Origin: Spongospora subterranea f. sp. subterranea
Taxonomy: Eukaryota > Endomyxa: Phytomyxea > Phytomyxea > Plasmodiophorida
Reading direction: 5' to 3'
DNA: 64,000 nt
NCBI GenBank assembly: GCA_049724395.1
Contig: JAUGWO010000062.1
Location: 124,001-188,000 of the forward strand
This document shows, one piece after another, positions 1 to 13,013 of this stretch. The notes beneath the pieces are model-generated. The model made no database searches, had not been told where the DNA came from, and saw only the letters and a list, made by a program, of their open reading frames with translations. The translations under genes and the position numbers were made by a program. How positions within the stretch are numbered: position 1 is the first letter of the stretch; every line of letters begins with the position of its first letter.

Positions 1-3000
1 ATACACACCTGCACGACAATTCTGAGGTATTCAAAAATCTTCCAGAAACAGTTATCATTCTTCCGCCCTGATATCCGCTATAAATCGGAGAGATTCCGGT
101 AACTACTGAAGATGAATATTGGAACAAAACCGAAGAAGATGAAAAATCAAGCCCATTATCGGAAACATCAACGATAACTCTGTCAGAGACTGAAGACGGT
201 GCAGAGCAGATTATTTGTGCCGATGAAAGGAATGTTGCCGGCACAATCTGAATAATTGTCTTCAGACAAGAACAAAACGAAACAGTCTCATTCTACCTGA
301 GTGCCGGAATCGACACCTAAGGCCAAAGCTATCGCGAAAATTGCTTCCAGTAATGGCAACGATTGTTCCGTTGATACCGTTATCTGGGAAAATTGATGCA
401 ACCACAGGTGCAACATGGTACTCATATTCAACAGCGGTTTGCGAGAGAACCGAATGATTTGCCAGGGCACAGCGGATCTGAGTCAGGCCTACTGAAGATG
501 GCGGCGATACCACAGTGAGACTCTGGTCTGAAATCACAACGGCAGGTGCAGTGATATCTAATGTATGGTTAAAATCGGATGAAATTAAAGTGGGTAAACA
601 CCGACTTGGAAGTGAGAAATGTACAACCATTCCAGCTATAAAACCTTGTCCGAAAACACTCAAAGTCGTGCCCCCTAGGGACGATCCGAAAGGAGGAAAA
701 ACACTTGTCGCAAAGAAAGGGAGAGAAAAGTTGATTGCGATTGGAGTGAAAAAGTCGTGGCCATTTGAACTGATATCCACGATAGTGTACTTGGTCGTTC
801 CCATAGGCGCTTGACACACTGCTTGTGTGGAAGTAATGGTTCCTGATAACGCCGCAACCTAAATCATTTTAAGCACAAGGAGGATTGACTGCTATTCAGT
901 AAGCACCTTGATTTGTGAGCCAAAACCGTCTTGAAACCGACACCACAATTGGTTTGTTAAAAAATTGGTTCCTACAATTGTCGTTGAGGATCCCCCAGAA
1001 GGATGAAGGGCTAATCCTGCAACGACGGCATTCGTCATCGAAGGTTGGGCGATAAACTCGAATGTCGAAGAAGTATTGGCAAATTCTAAACCGTTTATCG
1101 CAACGCTAACTTGAACGATGCCAGGTGCATGAGAAGGAGCGAGACACATGATTTCAAACGAACTGATGAAAATTGCAGACGCGGAACTGAGGCTATTTCA
1201 AAATACGATGAGAAAAACATTGAATCAGTACTCACCTCAATACCGAGCCAAATTTGCAGATGAGCGTGTCTCTGTTGACGAAGTTGGATCCCGATAAAGT
1301 CACCCAAGAAACACCAGCGTAACCCGTAGAAGGGAAGCTGGCTTGATCCAACGAGACAAGATCATAGAAGGTAACGGATAGTCCAGATGATGAAAAATCC
1401 ACGCTGTTAAATGACACTTCAACGCTGTATTGACCAGGAAAACTAACATAGGGGGTTGGACATGCAAGGCGACTGCCTGACAGGAAAACAGCCTGGGTCG
1501 TGAGCGACTGTGAGGTTGTACTAAAATGACACGTTTTGACAGATTCATTCACAAAGTTAGATCCGAATAATGTTAACACTGTGCCCCCAGTGTATGAAGC
1601 AACAACTTCCGGGATTATCAAACTTATGCTCGAATCCAAAAACGACCGAAAAATGGCAACAGGCGACCATTGAAGGCCATTGCAAGTAACTTGAACAGCA
1701 GTAACTGTAGAGTTCATAGACGGAGTAACGCAGCTAACGTAACTGGAATTGACATAAACTGCAGCAATCTTGGCAGAATCGAACCGGCAGAACAGGCTTG
1801 ACGTATTGCGCAAACCTAATGTATGGATGGCGACTGGTGTTCCTCCTGATGCTGGACCCGCTTCTGGAGACAAAGAGACAATGGCAGGGTCATGATAATA
1901 GGTGAAGTTGACGCTGCTACTTGAGAAATCAACTGCGTTTGAAGACAGGTCAACATTTACCGATCCTGAAACTGCAGTGGAAGGGACAACGCATATCGCA
2001 GTAGTTGTATTTACAAACGTATACAGTTGAGTAATGGCTTGACCAATTCGACACACAGCTGGTGCTGAGATAACTGATGGATCGGAAAACCCGACCCCAC
2101 TAACTGTCACGGAATATCCACCAGCGATCCCTCCATGGTCGGGAGATACTTTCTGCACAACAATATCTGGAAAATATTGAAAAGTACGTAAGTTTGAAGA
2201 AAAATCGACCCCGTTTGTGCTGGCTTCAACGATGGTCGCTTGTAATTTGCTTCCGGATAGCGCAGGAACTGAAACTAATAACCGCGTAGAGGAGATAAAC
2301 TCAGTTTGAACTAACAAACTCCCAAAACGAAGCACGGTGCGTGGCCGGAACCCTGATCCGAAAACGGTGACGGGAAATGGGCTTCCGGAAGAAGGTTTGC
2401 CATAAGGAAAAAAATCATATATCTCCGGAAGATATGAATAGGTAAAGGAACAAGGAGGTCCTGCCTGAGAGATATCCGATCCATTGTTAACTGAAACTTT
2501 CACGTTTCACAACTCGAGACGGCAGTCCTCCCGGCGTTTCACACAGTACCATCGACTGATTCTGCACAAAGGCGGGCACCAACACGTTCTCAAACACACA
2601 TGATGTAACAGAGTTCAACTGAGTGCCGACAACGGCGACCATTGTTCCTCCAAAAAAACTGCCATGATCTGGTGAGACGTAGGTGATAGAAGGCACGGCT
2701 ACATAAGAAAAATTCTGATTTTGTGAGGTGAACTCTTGACCGCCGTTATCGCTGATTTCCACCGAAACAATCCCAGGCGCAAAAGAAGATGGGCTGACGC
2801 ATGTTATCAACGAACTGCTTATCCACGTAGAATTAGACTCTGAAGATAGCAAGCCAAATCTGCACTGAATAGGAAAAAGCGACGTGAAGTTCGACCCAAA
2901 TATTGAAACTTGAGTACCTCCAGACGTAGGACCAACTGCTGGATATATGCGAGAAACTACTGGTGGTGCCGTAAAGTAGTACTCAATTGAGCCAGAAACA

Positions 3001-6000
3001 TAATCGAGTCCGTTCAAGGTGACATCTATGTCTTGTGAATCGGGAAACGACGACGTTATAGCAGGGGAAAGGCAGCGGATCAATGTGGATGACAAGTATA
3101 TTGCTGCGGTAGAAAGCAATGATCCACCGTAGCGACAGGCTAAAGTTGAAGACGGATAAAAGAAACTACCGGTGATATTTACCCAAGAAGAACGGCCGTT
3201 GGCAGGAGCAGAGACAGGGCTGGCAGATAGTATAATGGGAACTTCTGAATAAACGAACGTGATCCCTAAACCTGTGTAGTCATAACCACCATTATTGGAT
3301 AATTTCACTGACACAGCCCCTGGGCTGCTCATCGATGGCGTGATGCATGAAACTGATGTACTCGTCATGAAGACTGCAAAGACTTCGGGACCTTCAGCTC
3401 CAAATTTGCACCAAAGCTCAATATCGGAGCTAGTGTTGGAAAATGATCCGGGGACAGCAACATCGATCTTGATTAGGGTTCCACCGTAAATACTTCCATT
3501 GTTCGGAACAATGGACTCATACACTAGGGGTGGCATGTAAGTGAAATTAACTGGACTAGCGAAAAAATCAAGATAGTTGTCAGTAATAGAAACCGCAACA
3601 GATCCTGCAGCCGACGGCGGCGAAACACATGACAGCATGTCAGCTGAAATCCAAACAGCATCCACGGTCGTTCCCCCAAAATTGCATAAACTTCCGCCAG
3701 TTGACGCTGAAAAATTGAATCCCGTCACTGTCACAATGGTGCCTCCAGCGACAGGTCCACGAATCGGATAAATCGAGGACACCGACGGGCCTATAGCGAC
3801 GTAATTGAAGTAAAGATTGTCGTGCGACCAGTTTTCCCCTAAGTTGCTACTAATGGTAACTGGATAAAGACCGGGAGCATTTTGGAAAGGAGCTACGCAT
3901 GTTAAGTTGGTTGACCAAATCGTGTCCGGTATCACGATAGAATGTCCAAAGCGACAACGCGATGTCGAAGATTTAAAACCATTTCCATAGACTGTGATTC
4001 GCAAACCAGCAGTCCCAAATTCCGGAATCAAAGTGGAAATGTTTACAGGGTAAGTGAACCTAAACAGAGATTTGTCGCCATCGAAAATCTTTCGGCAATC
4101 TATCAACTTCTATAGATGTAACAAAATTTTTGAAATTACCTGACCGTCACTAGAGATCGTAACATTCACATAGCCTGGATGAGGAACCTTAGGAGTTCGG
4201 CATGAGACAACGGTGGAGTTGAGAAAATTTGCGCCCACAACCAAGGAAGTTGTATGGGACACGAACAAACACGAAAGCGTTGACACATTATGAAACGAAG
4301 TCCCTGACACAGTAATGTAGGCACCACCTATATGGCGAGAAATTAGAACATGCAACCAGGATAGCGTAACCAAGAGACCTCTGATAGAGCCATGATCAAT
4401 AGATAAGGCTGATATTGTTGAAGGATTATAAACCTGGAAGGGTACATTTGTCGTTTGATAAAGTCCAATATACCCATTCGAAAATCTAAAATTGAATGTA
4501 GCGTTGCTGAAGTGAACAGGGACAGTACATCGAACAACACCAGAGGACTCATACCTATGTGCGAACAAAAATCACTGTCAAAGAGAGGGACCAATGCGTT
4601 AATACGTTGCTGCCGAAGAGATGCCTGGCGCGAAACCACATTGTAAAAGCGGGGTGTCCCTGAATCCCCTTCCTGATATAGTAATAGTGGTACCACCAGT
4701 AACGGGGGCGCACGACGGATTAACACTGGACACAACTGCATCTGTAAATGCTTGAACCTAAACGAGAAATGTTTTCAAACCCGCAGCAGAGAGCCAGGGC
4801 CTCATACCTGTTGACTGTTATGCGTTGTCCAGTATCTCAGATTCGTCAACTCTAAGGCGTATGTTCCATCAGCCTATTAAGCGATCAGTAGAAACCGGAA
4901 GACGTCCAGGCAGAATACGGGAGGGATTGGAGAAACGCAACGTGCTTCGCCGCTCGAAATAATGGTTGCATTGGTTAAATATCCACCAGAAAGCTTGCAA
5001 TAAATCGGAGTCCGAGATGACGTGACAAAGTTGGTCCCAGTCAAGGTCAGGTTGACGCCACCAGTGAGTGGAAACACGTTAGGTTCAATATTACTAATTA
5101 GAGCAGCAGCAAGATAATCATACTGAGCACCTGAATACGCTTTTCGTAAAAAAAGTATGCATTGTAGAAGGGATTTTACCAGAAGAAGAATACTGATTGC
5201 TATTGATGGTCACTTCAACAGCAACCGAACCTGCAGTAGATGAAGGGGCAATGCATATAATTTTGGACGAGTTCCAGAATGTTGCAGCCACGGGTGAGAG
5301 TTGATTACCAAAGATGCATCGAAGTAACGACCCGCTCTGAAAGAAATTGCGTCCAAAAACAGTTACTACAGCCCCGCCTTCTACAGGCCCTTCCCGAGGA
5401 TGAATCTGAGTGACCGCGATGTTTGGGTAGTAATCAAACCTTGCCGTTTGGTTTGAATAATCGACACCGTTATTAGTTACAGCAACGTGGGCATAACCTG
5501 GCGACAATTTAGGTGGAACTCTGCAATTAATTGCTGTTGAAGAAAGATATGTCGCCGGAGTCGGCCACGTTGCATTGAACCATAAACAGGAAAGACTAGG
5601 ATTATCAATAAACCCAGATCCAGTAATCGTAACGATCATGCCACCACGAACTTCCCCAAAAGAGGGAGAGACGGAAAGCACCGTTGACACTTCGCGATAA
5701 AAAAACTGGACCGCATTACTTGTGAGATTTGTACCGGAAAGATAAACTCTCGCCGAACTATTCATTGAGCCAGCTGGTGAAACACATAAAGCGGTTGTTG
5801 ATGACTTCACCGTAGCTAAAGTGTTCAACCCGGATGACCAGATGCATCGAAATCCTTTTTGAAAATTCGATCCGTGCAACGTGATCGGCGTTCCACCTAG
5901 TGCACCACCGAACGCTGGGTCAACAAAGAAAAGGACTGCTTCTTGGCCCACGCTGAGATACAAATCGAACTGTTGGGTCCGCACCAATTTTCCAGCAAAT

Positions 6001-7410
6001 TGGTACGGTCCATAACCTTCAAGCTTCCAGTTGATGATGTCGATTCCAGAAAAATATGGTACTCTGGAGTACACCACTTCCTTGATTGCCACATTGATAT
6101 CAGAAACATTTCCACTGTAATTAGCAATGGTTGATGTGCTGTTGGGAAGCCGGTTGAGACCGTTGACCGTTTTCAAAGAGATTTGTCCCAAGTCAGCGCT
6201 TATGGAACATGTGATAATTTCCGCTCCCATCTTGGAAGCGTTCAGTATTGCGTTAGAGAGAAACGACACGTTCATCGTCGGATACGCTTGTAAAGAAATA
6301 TCATCGTAGACGTTGATAACGTCAACAACAAGTCCTGCAGACACTGAACTGTTTACCCCATCTGACACCCGATAATTAAACTCATCCTCGCCAGCAACTG
6401 AAGATGAAAATATGACTCGTCTATCGGAATCAGTTAGGGTAGTGTTAGGTGACGAAATAATGCTTCCGCGCTGCCAGTTGACAGCAAACTGATACAGCAC
6501 ACCGTTTGTCGGTAATGACAAAATTTCAACAGCAGTCAATGAACCTGTTCCATTCAAGACGATGATAACGTCCTGATTTCGATTTGTCACAACTCTAGTT
6601 CCGAATCCGCAAGTCGAGGGCACCCAACGCAAAGCTCCGGTAAAGGTTCCATCGTTGAAATTTCCAGATGAATCAGTGGCATCCATGCCATCAAAGTTCC
6701 ATCTCAGAATAAGGTCGTCTGGAACCTGAGGGTCTGGGTATTTCATGGCAGTAACGATTTCTGACTCAGAAATTGCTCGCTCGTAGATCCGGAACTCGTC
6801 AATGGCGCCTGAAAAATTAAACAACCCAATGGCGGATGTTCCGACATAGAGAGGGAGTCCTGACGAAGCTGCGTTGTAGTAGGATGATGGAGATATCTAC
6901 ACACACAAACATCAGTACATTGATTATATCTGAAAAATATGCCTACTGAGCCTGTTGAAATTCCATTTTCATAGAGTACGAGCACTAAAAGGTTAACAGT
7001 GACTGCTACGTGCGTCCAATTAGATGCGCTGCCATTAAACAACAGTGATTCGTCGAAACCAGCTGCAAAAACACATGATTAAAGCCCGAGTACATTCAAA
7101 CTGCTTTCTCACATTTCGGAAATCGGATGCGAACTGATCTTCCAACAATGATGTCGATGCGCCATTCTCCTGGCTTTTCCGCCAATGTCATATTACCGGT
7201 TGAATTTGGACGCACCCAGGCGGCAACAGTAAATTCTGATAGGCCAGCGACTTCCATGCAAGGGTGAACAAAATCGTCATTGCGATTACATGCTTCTGGA
7301 GATATAACCCCATATGAACCGTCAAGGAATAAAGCATAGCCTGCGGTCCCTGCTACAGGGTCTGAATATGCTGCTCGCCAGAGTACGGTGAAAATCGCAA
7401 TGAAAATCAT
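1..7410 (-). CDS. Giant secreted multi-IPT/TIG repeat protein with N-terminal LamG-like domain (C-terminus beyond left edge)
   Basis: The ATG is at 7410, followed by a short hydrophobic signal peptide (MIFIAIFTVLWRAA). A concanavalin/LamG-like domain comes next (FTVAAWVRP, then GAIDEFRIYERAIS across two introns), then a linker region. About 21 IPT/TIG repeats follow, each with a P..G...GG..VTV.G.NF core and a C.FG/CRF strand. Many NxS/T sites fit an extracellular or surface protein. Exons join across short GT-AG introns (for example 7112-7063, 50 bp); one at 4139-4110 is only 30 bp. Near 2500 the frame slips at a 7-bp tandem duplication (gtgaaac/gtgaaag), and the junction near 270 is also one base off, so either the gene is damaged or the assembly has errors. 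TIG arrays are known from plexins, PKHD1 and large protist or chytrid surface proteins. A role in adhesion or recognition is inference. Confidence 0.85.
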
Positions 7411-7507
7411 CGAACTAAAAAGATGACTCCGATCTTATGCTAAACTGAGGGCTAAACTCGACGCGGCTGAACCAAGAGATTGTCTTGATAGCCATTAGCT
7501 CCAAATG

Positions 7508-8100
7508 ATGCTAAAGTTGCGCGCCATCATCACCCTTTTCCTTATTTGGGTTTGTTCTCTCGGAATTTTCGGGGGCCAACGTTACAACCTAGATTTGCTG
7601 TGAGTGAGGGGCCGCCCACCAGCAGTTCATCACACAATCCATATACTCCAGCCGGAACCCCGAACTGGGGTCTTTGGTGTTAGCCTAGCCGCCGAGTTTG
7701 CGGAAGTCAGCTGTTTACGAGAACAACAATTGGTGCCTTGGCAGCGTACCACCATATATGGAGCCGTCCGTTTCAACTGATGGCCTGGGCTGTGCCAATC
7801 CATCCATCACACTCAAACGAAAACATCCAAACGGAAAAGGCACTGACTTGGTCGTAAATGAAATTTCCGATTTACCTCTGATCACTGAGGAGAACTTGAG
7901 CAAGATCGTTTCCCCGCAATCACACATATATTCTTCGCGAAATTCAGAGTAGATGATGTGTCTCATGGCGCAGAGGACGATTTATTACAGAAAATTTTGA
8001 CGTTGCGGACATCTATGCTGCGTGAAGGGTACGTTGACATCAATTTTTCTGCTGCTGGCGGTAATAATAATATTGTGTTGTTTGCGACCAACAGCTTCTA
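7508..8100 (+). CDS. Possible small secreted protein, exon structure unresolved
   Basis: An ATG at 7508 opens a basic then hydrophobic leader (LRAIITLFLIWVCSLGIF) typical of a signal peptide, ending at a good donor (gtgagt at about 7600). An open stretch at about 7697-7910 (with ENNNWCLGS and PLITEENLSKI) and another at 7950-8100 (VDDVSHGAEDDLLQ) look coding. I could not join the second to the third in frame without an indel. The gene would be divergent from the TIG gene and could share its promoter. I recognise no family. It may be a real gene, a decayed one, or chance open frames. Confidence 0.28.
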
Positions 8101-8227
8101 GTTTCCAATACAGACTTTCTAATGTTCTGTCAATTGCGTTCCACTCCCTCGAGAATGCTGGAGGGCCTGTCAAAAACCAAACGTGGGACACATATCCGTT
8201 TTTCCATTCAGATCTGATGGGATAATT

Positions 8228-8400
8228 CTGTTTTCGTCGTCAGAAAATGATAGAAACTGCTGTTTTCGTCGTCAGAAATTGTTAGGCATTGCTGTTTTCG
8301 TCGTCAGAAATTGATAGAAATTGCTGTTTTCGTCGTCAGAAATTGATAGAAACTGCTGTTTTCGTCGTCAGAAATTGATAGAAATTGCTGTTTTCGTTGT
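8228..8400. repeat. 32-bp minisatellite, about 5.4 copies
   Basis: The unit starts ctgttttcgtcgtcagaaa and recurs at 8228, 8260, 8292, 8324, 8356 and 8388, an exact 32-bp period with few substitutions. It lies about 150 bp upstream of the exportin-1 start codon, in the spacer shared with the TIG gene. Confidence 0.95.
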
Positions 8401-8543
8401 GTCGATGAAATGTGCGCACGGAGTTTAATTGGCACTATTGGCATATTGGGCCAAATGCTTCATGGGTGCGCCTTTTGGTCCTGTGTCATTTAATAGGTCT
8501 TTAACCGCCGATTACCTCGCATTAGGTACAAAGTACACGAAAT

Positions 8544-11500
8544 ATGGAACGTTTGCTGGATTTTTCGTCGGAGCTAGACATCCAGCTACTAGACCAAGCT
8601 GTTAGCGAGTTTTTTAGCGGGCGATCGTCACCCGCCGTCCAAGAACTTCTGGTTAAATTTCAAGATCATCCGGATTCATGGCTCAGGGTCGACACTATTC
8701 TGGAGAGATCACAAAGCAGCAATACCAAGATTTTAGCGTTGAATATTCTGGGTATGATTGGTCTTTGGTGCGACATTTCACTCTTTTCCTCAATTTTGTT
8801 TTATAGAAAATGCAGTGAAATCGCGGTGGAAAGTGTTACCTATCGAACACAGAGAAGGCATAAAAAAATATATTGTCGACCAGATCATAAAAATGTCTGT
8901 TGGCTTAATCTTGTTTTGAAGGTGTTGTTACTGATTTATTGTTGTGGGTTTAGCTCTTCCAGCGGTGAAAGTCTGAAGGCCCAATCCGTTTTTGTTAGGA
9001 AGTTGAACTTGATCCTAGTTCAAGTCGTCAAAAGGGAATGGCCACATAATTGGCCGACATTCATCCCTGATCTCGTGAATTCATCTAAACAGAGTGAATC
9101 ATTGTGCTCGAATAATATGGAAATTCTCAGGCTGCTTAGTGAAGAGGTAGCGAGATGCACTGGTCATTCTCCATGAACGTACTAACCGCCTTCACTTGAT
9201 GTCAGATTTTCGATTCGTCAAAAGACAAAATGACTCAAGCAGATAGGAAACAAGTTCAGGTACATGCTAGTTGCAATGTTAAAAAAATTGCTTAAATTTG
9301 GATCAGGTCAATTTGAATGCGGAGTTTGGGTTAATATTCCAACTTTGCCAGTATGTCCTAAGCGTCTCTCAAGATCCAGGTCTACTCAATACTTCATTGA
9401 CGACTTTGCAACGATTTCTATCGTGGATACCGATCGGATTCATATTCGAAACCAATTTGCTTGAATTGCTTGCTGTCAAGGTTTCACTTACGCCGTCATT
9501 TGAGGGATGCATCTGAATTTTTTTCTATAGCTGCTGCGTGAACCTGTTTTTCAAAATAAGGCTCTCTGGTGCCTTACTGATATAGGCAGCCTTCAAGGAC
9601 AGGAACTTCAACAATTTGGACCACAATTTATTCAGATGTTTGCCGCTGTTGTTCAGCACCTGTGCGCAATCCTACCTCCAGATATGAATATCGCCGAAGT
9701 CTACGCAACTGCCAACTCGCGTACCCAAGCGTTTTTCAGGTATAGAATGTTTTACTAAACTGTTCTGTCCACATCGATCTAAAAGGGAAAAAGGCATTTG
9801 GCGAACTTCTTGACCGGGTTTATGTCTTGCCACCTTGCGTTAGTGGAAAATGGTCCTCCTGAAGCGGTTGAACTCATAGGTAAACATTCATTGATTTGTT
9901 GTTGATAATTGACTTGCTGTAGTACCCGCCCTTCAAATTCTGGTTCGACTCTCCCAAATTAATGACTCAATTATTTTCAAAATTTGCTTGGAGTTCTGGG
10001 TGAAATTTGTTTCCGAGCTATATCTTTCGCGACCTCCTTTAGCCCAAAGTCCTGATTCGAGTGCCTTGTTCATGCTTGGTAAATTTTCACTCCGAACTTT
10101 AGAAAAAAGGTGTTTGATTTGCGAATCAGGTCGTCTCGGTGGTAATCAAATGCCAATGCAGAACCCGAAATTGCAAAGATACTCTCCTACTCTGTCTCAA
10201 TTAAGAAATGTTCTGATCTGTAAAATGGCCAAGCCTGAAGGTAATTTTCTTACTTCACTGGTTTTTATTGGCTCAACTTTCTCTTAGAGGTTCTCATCGT
10301 TGAAAACGAGCATGGCGAAATCGTTAAAGAAACTTTGAAGGATACTGATGCGATCCAGCTTTACATGAGCATGAGGCATTGCTTAGTTTATCTTACGCAT
10401 TTGGATCCAGAAGACACTCAGGTTAAGAAATCGGTTCATCAATTTTGGAAGTACTCCCTGACCTATTGCGGTCAGATGACAATGTTAAGTAAATTGAACC
10501 GACAAATTGACGGCAGTGAATGGAGTTGGAGAAATCTGAATACACTGTGCTGGGCCATTGGATCCATCAGCGGCGCTATGTCAGAAGACATGGAGAAGGA
10601 TTTCTTAGTCAGCGTAATTAAGGATCTGCTCGGGCTCTGCGAGCTGAAGCGTGGCAAAGAACATAAGGCTGTAAATATGCCACTAGATTATCTGCGAATG
10701 CATCACATTTTTAACGTGAATTCCTATAGGTTATTGCCAGCAATATTATGTATGTCGTCGGCCAGTACCCAAGGTTTCTTCGTCAACATTGGCGCTTCCT
10801 GAAAACAGTCGTCAAGAAATTATTCGAATTCATGCATGAATCGTACCCTGGCGTTCAAGACATGGTACTCTTGTCTTGATGAGATGATTTTCAGATCTAA
10901 GAAGTTTTCTAATTAGGCCTGTGATACGTTTTTAAAAATCGCCAAAAGGTGTCGGAAAAAATTCGTCGTCATGCAAAGGTCCGAAGCAGTGGTATTCATT
11001 GAGGAAGTTCTCCAGGTAATTCGTTGCGCTATTCGATTATGGTTTGGACTTATTCTTCTTCAGGAGCTCCCAGAAATCATCAAGGATCTGGCACCAGCTC
11101 AAATTCAATGTTTCTACGAGGCTGTCGGCTTTGTGATCGGGGCCGAGTCCGACCCTGAAACTAGACAGCGTTTGGTTTTCATTTTGATGACTCTTCCAAA
11201 CCAGTCGTGGACAGCAATTGTTGTTCAGGTATCAATTTCAGATATAGATCCTTCATCGTTTTGACAGTTATTATTAGGCTAATCAGTCGCTAGATTCACT
11301 GTGGGATTCCAAAACGGTTGCAAGCATTAAGACGATATTGCGTACCAATGCGTGTGTTGCACATTCATTAGGACCTGGTATCTTTTATCGGTGCCAACTT
11401 GATATCCCTCTCAATTGTTGTATTCAGGATATATGGTCCAATTCGGTAGAATATATCTCGAAATGCTGAATATTTATCGGGCGTATAGCGAGTTCATATC

Positions 11501-12839
11501 AGCTGCGGTCACCAAGAACCCACTTGACATTCATTCCGCTCTCATCAGGCAGATGCGAGCAGTCAAGTCCGAGGTTCTTAAGTTGATCGAGGCTTTTGTC
11601 GAAACATCACAGGTATGATGCTGAGGCTCTCTCGCCGTCTCAATGTATTTGACCTTTCGCTTCTAGGCATCGGATTTCGATGCAATCGTTGCTAATTTCC
11701 TTCCTCCTCTGCTGGATCCCGTCTTGGATGACTATAGCAGAGCTGTCCCTGATGCCCGTGATTATGCTGTTTTATCGTTGTTCGCGATGATTGTTGAAAA
11801 GCTAGGACACAAAATCACCGAAGCGGTATCTATATATATCCCATCGATCGCGAATTTCGGACATAAACTTATTAATAGGTACCTCGTATCCTCGATTCGG
11901 TCTTCCAGCCGACAATCAATATGATTACTGGCAATTTCGAAGATTATCCTGATCATAGAATTCACTTTTTCTCTTTACTGCGAGCGGTCAATTTAACATG
12001 TTTCCCTGCGTTTTTTATGATTTCTGCGGAAAAATTCCAACTTGTTATGAATTCCATATCCTGGTCGTTCAAACATCTTGGTAATTATTATATCACTTTG
12101 CATTGTGATACTCTTGTTTCTAATGAGGTTCTGTCAGAACGAAATATTGCCGAGACAGGGCTGAATCTTTTGTCAGAGCTGCTGAATAATGTGGATAAAT
12201 CCGAATTGGCCAACGACTTCTATTGTGCATATATGCTGACGATTTTGCAAGATATTTTCGCTGTGCTTACTGACACTTTCCACAAGCCTGGGTTCAAACT
12301 TCATGCTCAGGTTCGATTCGCGTTGCTCCGTCTTAACCCGATTAATTTGCCTTCCGCAGATATTGTCAAAACTATTCGGTGTCGTCCAGAGTGGTCGTAT
12401 AACTGTTCCTCTTTGGAATCATCAAGCGCAGGATGGCCTACAATTTTCCAATAATCAGCAGTTTATTGCACGGTTCGTGGAGAATTTACTGGGGAATGCG
12501 TTTCCCCAGGTCACGGCTAAACAGATCAGCTCATTTGTTCAAGGACTGTTTGAACTGCAGCTCGACCTAATCGGCTTCAAATCTCACATACGCGACTTCC
12601 TCGTCCAGTTGAAAGAGTTTTCATCAGGTTTGTGTTTTGCAATCGTCACGTAAGTTCTTGGATCTGGAGATTGACTATCGTTTTTAGCGGACAATGCGGA
12701 CCTCTTTTTGGAAGAACAAGAACAAGCAAGGCTGGCGAACAAGGCACGGGACGACGCCATCAAATCAATTCCAGGAATGGACTACGTTCCTCCATCCATG
12801 AATGCGGTCAACATTGTCGAAACGCGCTCAATGGATTGA
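8544..12839 (+). CDS. XPO1: Exportin-1 (CRM1), nuclear export receptor
   Basis: Exportin-1 is the karyopherin that carries leucine-rich-NES cargo out of the nucleus with Ran-GTP. The ATG at 8544 gives [18 protein letters not shown], the family's conserved start. Twenty exons join in frame through 19 GT-AG introns of about 45-75 bp, and the protein aligns over the full family length to its C-terminal tail ending ETRSMD. Landmarks are the CRIME segment ([23 protein letters not shown]), the NES-groove HEAT repeats ([29 protein letters not shown]) and the C-terminal [17 protein letters not shown] block. The NES-groove cysteine is present ([12 protein letters not shown], near 10640). It matches human Cys528, the leptomycin B target; budding yeast has Thr there. 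No frame breaks are seen. The gene converges on mevalonate kinase. Confidence 0.97.
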
Positions 12840-12936
12840 TTCTCTCACGATTTGGCAACGACTGCACCATAACTCTAGAATCTCTATTTGTTTTGATCCA
12901 GCGGTTTTGTTCATTCCACATTATTATCTCATTGAA

Positions 12937-12942
12937 AATAAA
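12937..12942 (+). terminator. Putative AATAAA polyadenylation signal for exportin-1
   Basis: An AATAAA lies about 98 bases after the exportin-1 stop, in the short spacer before the convergent mevalonate kinase stop codon. It is assigned by position only. Confidence 0.45.
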
Positions 12943-13013
12943 CACGGTTGTATTACATGAGATGCTTCCCTAATTTCAATCTATATTCGGGTTTCCAAGC
13001 AGTAAAGTTATCC

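Noticed and set aside
3295-3771. Plus-strand frames inside the TIG gene
   Set aside because: Antisense shadows of clear TIG repeats with no family content.
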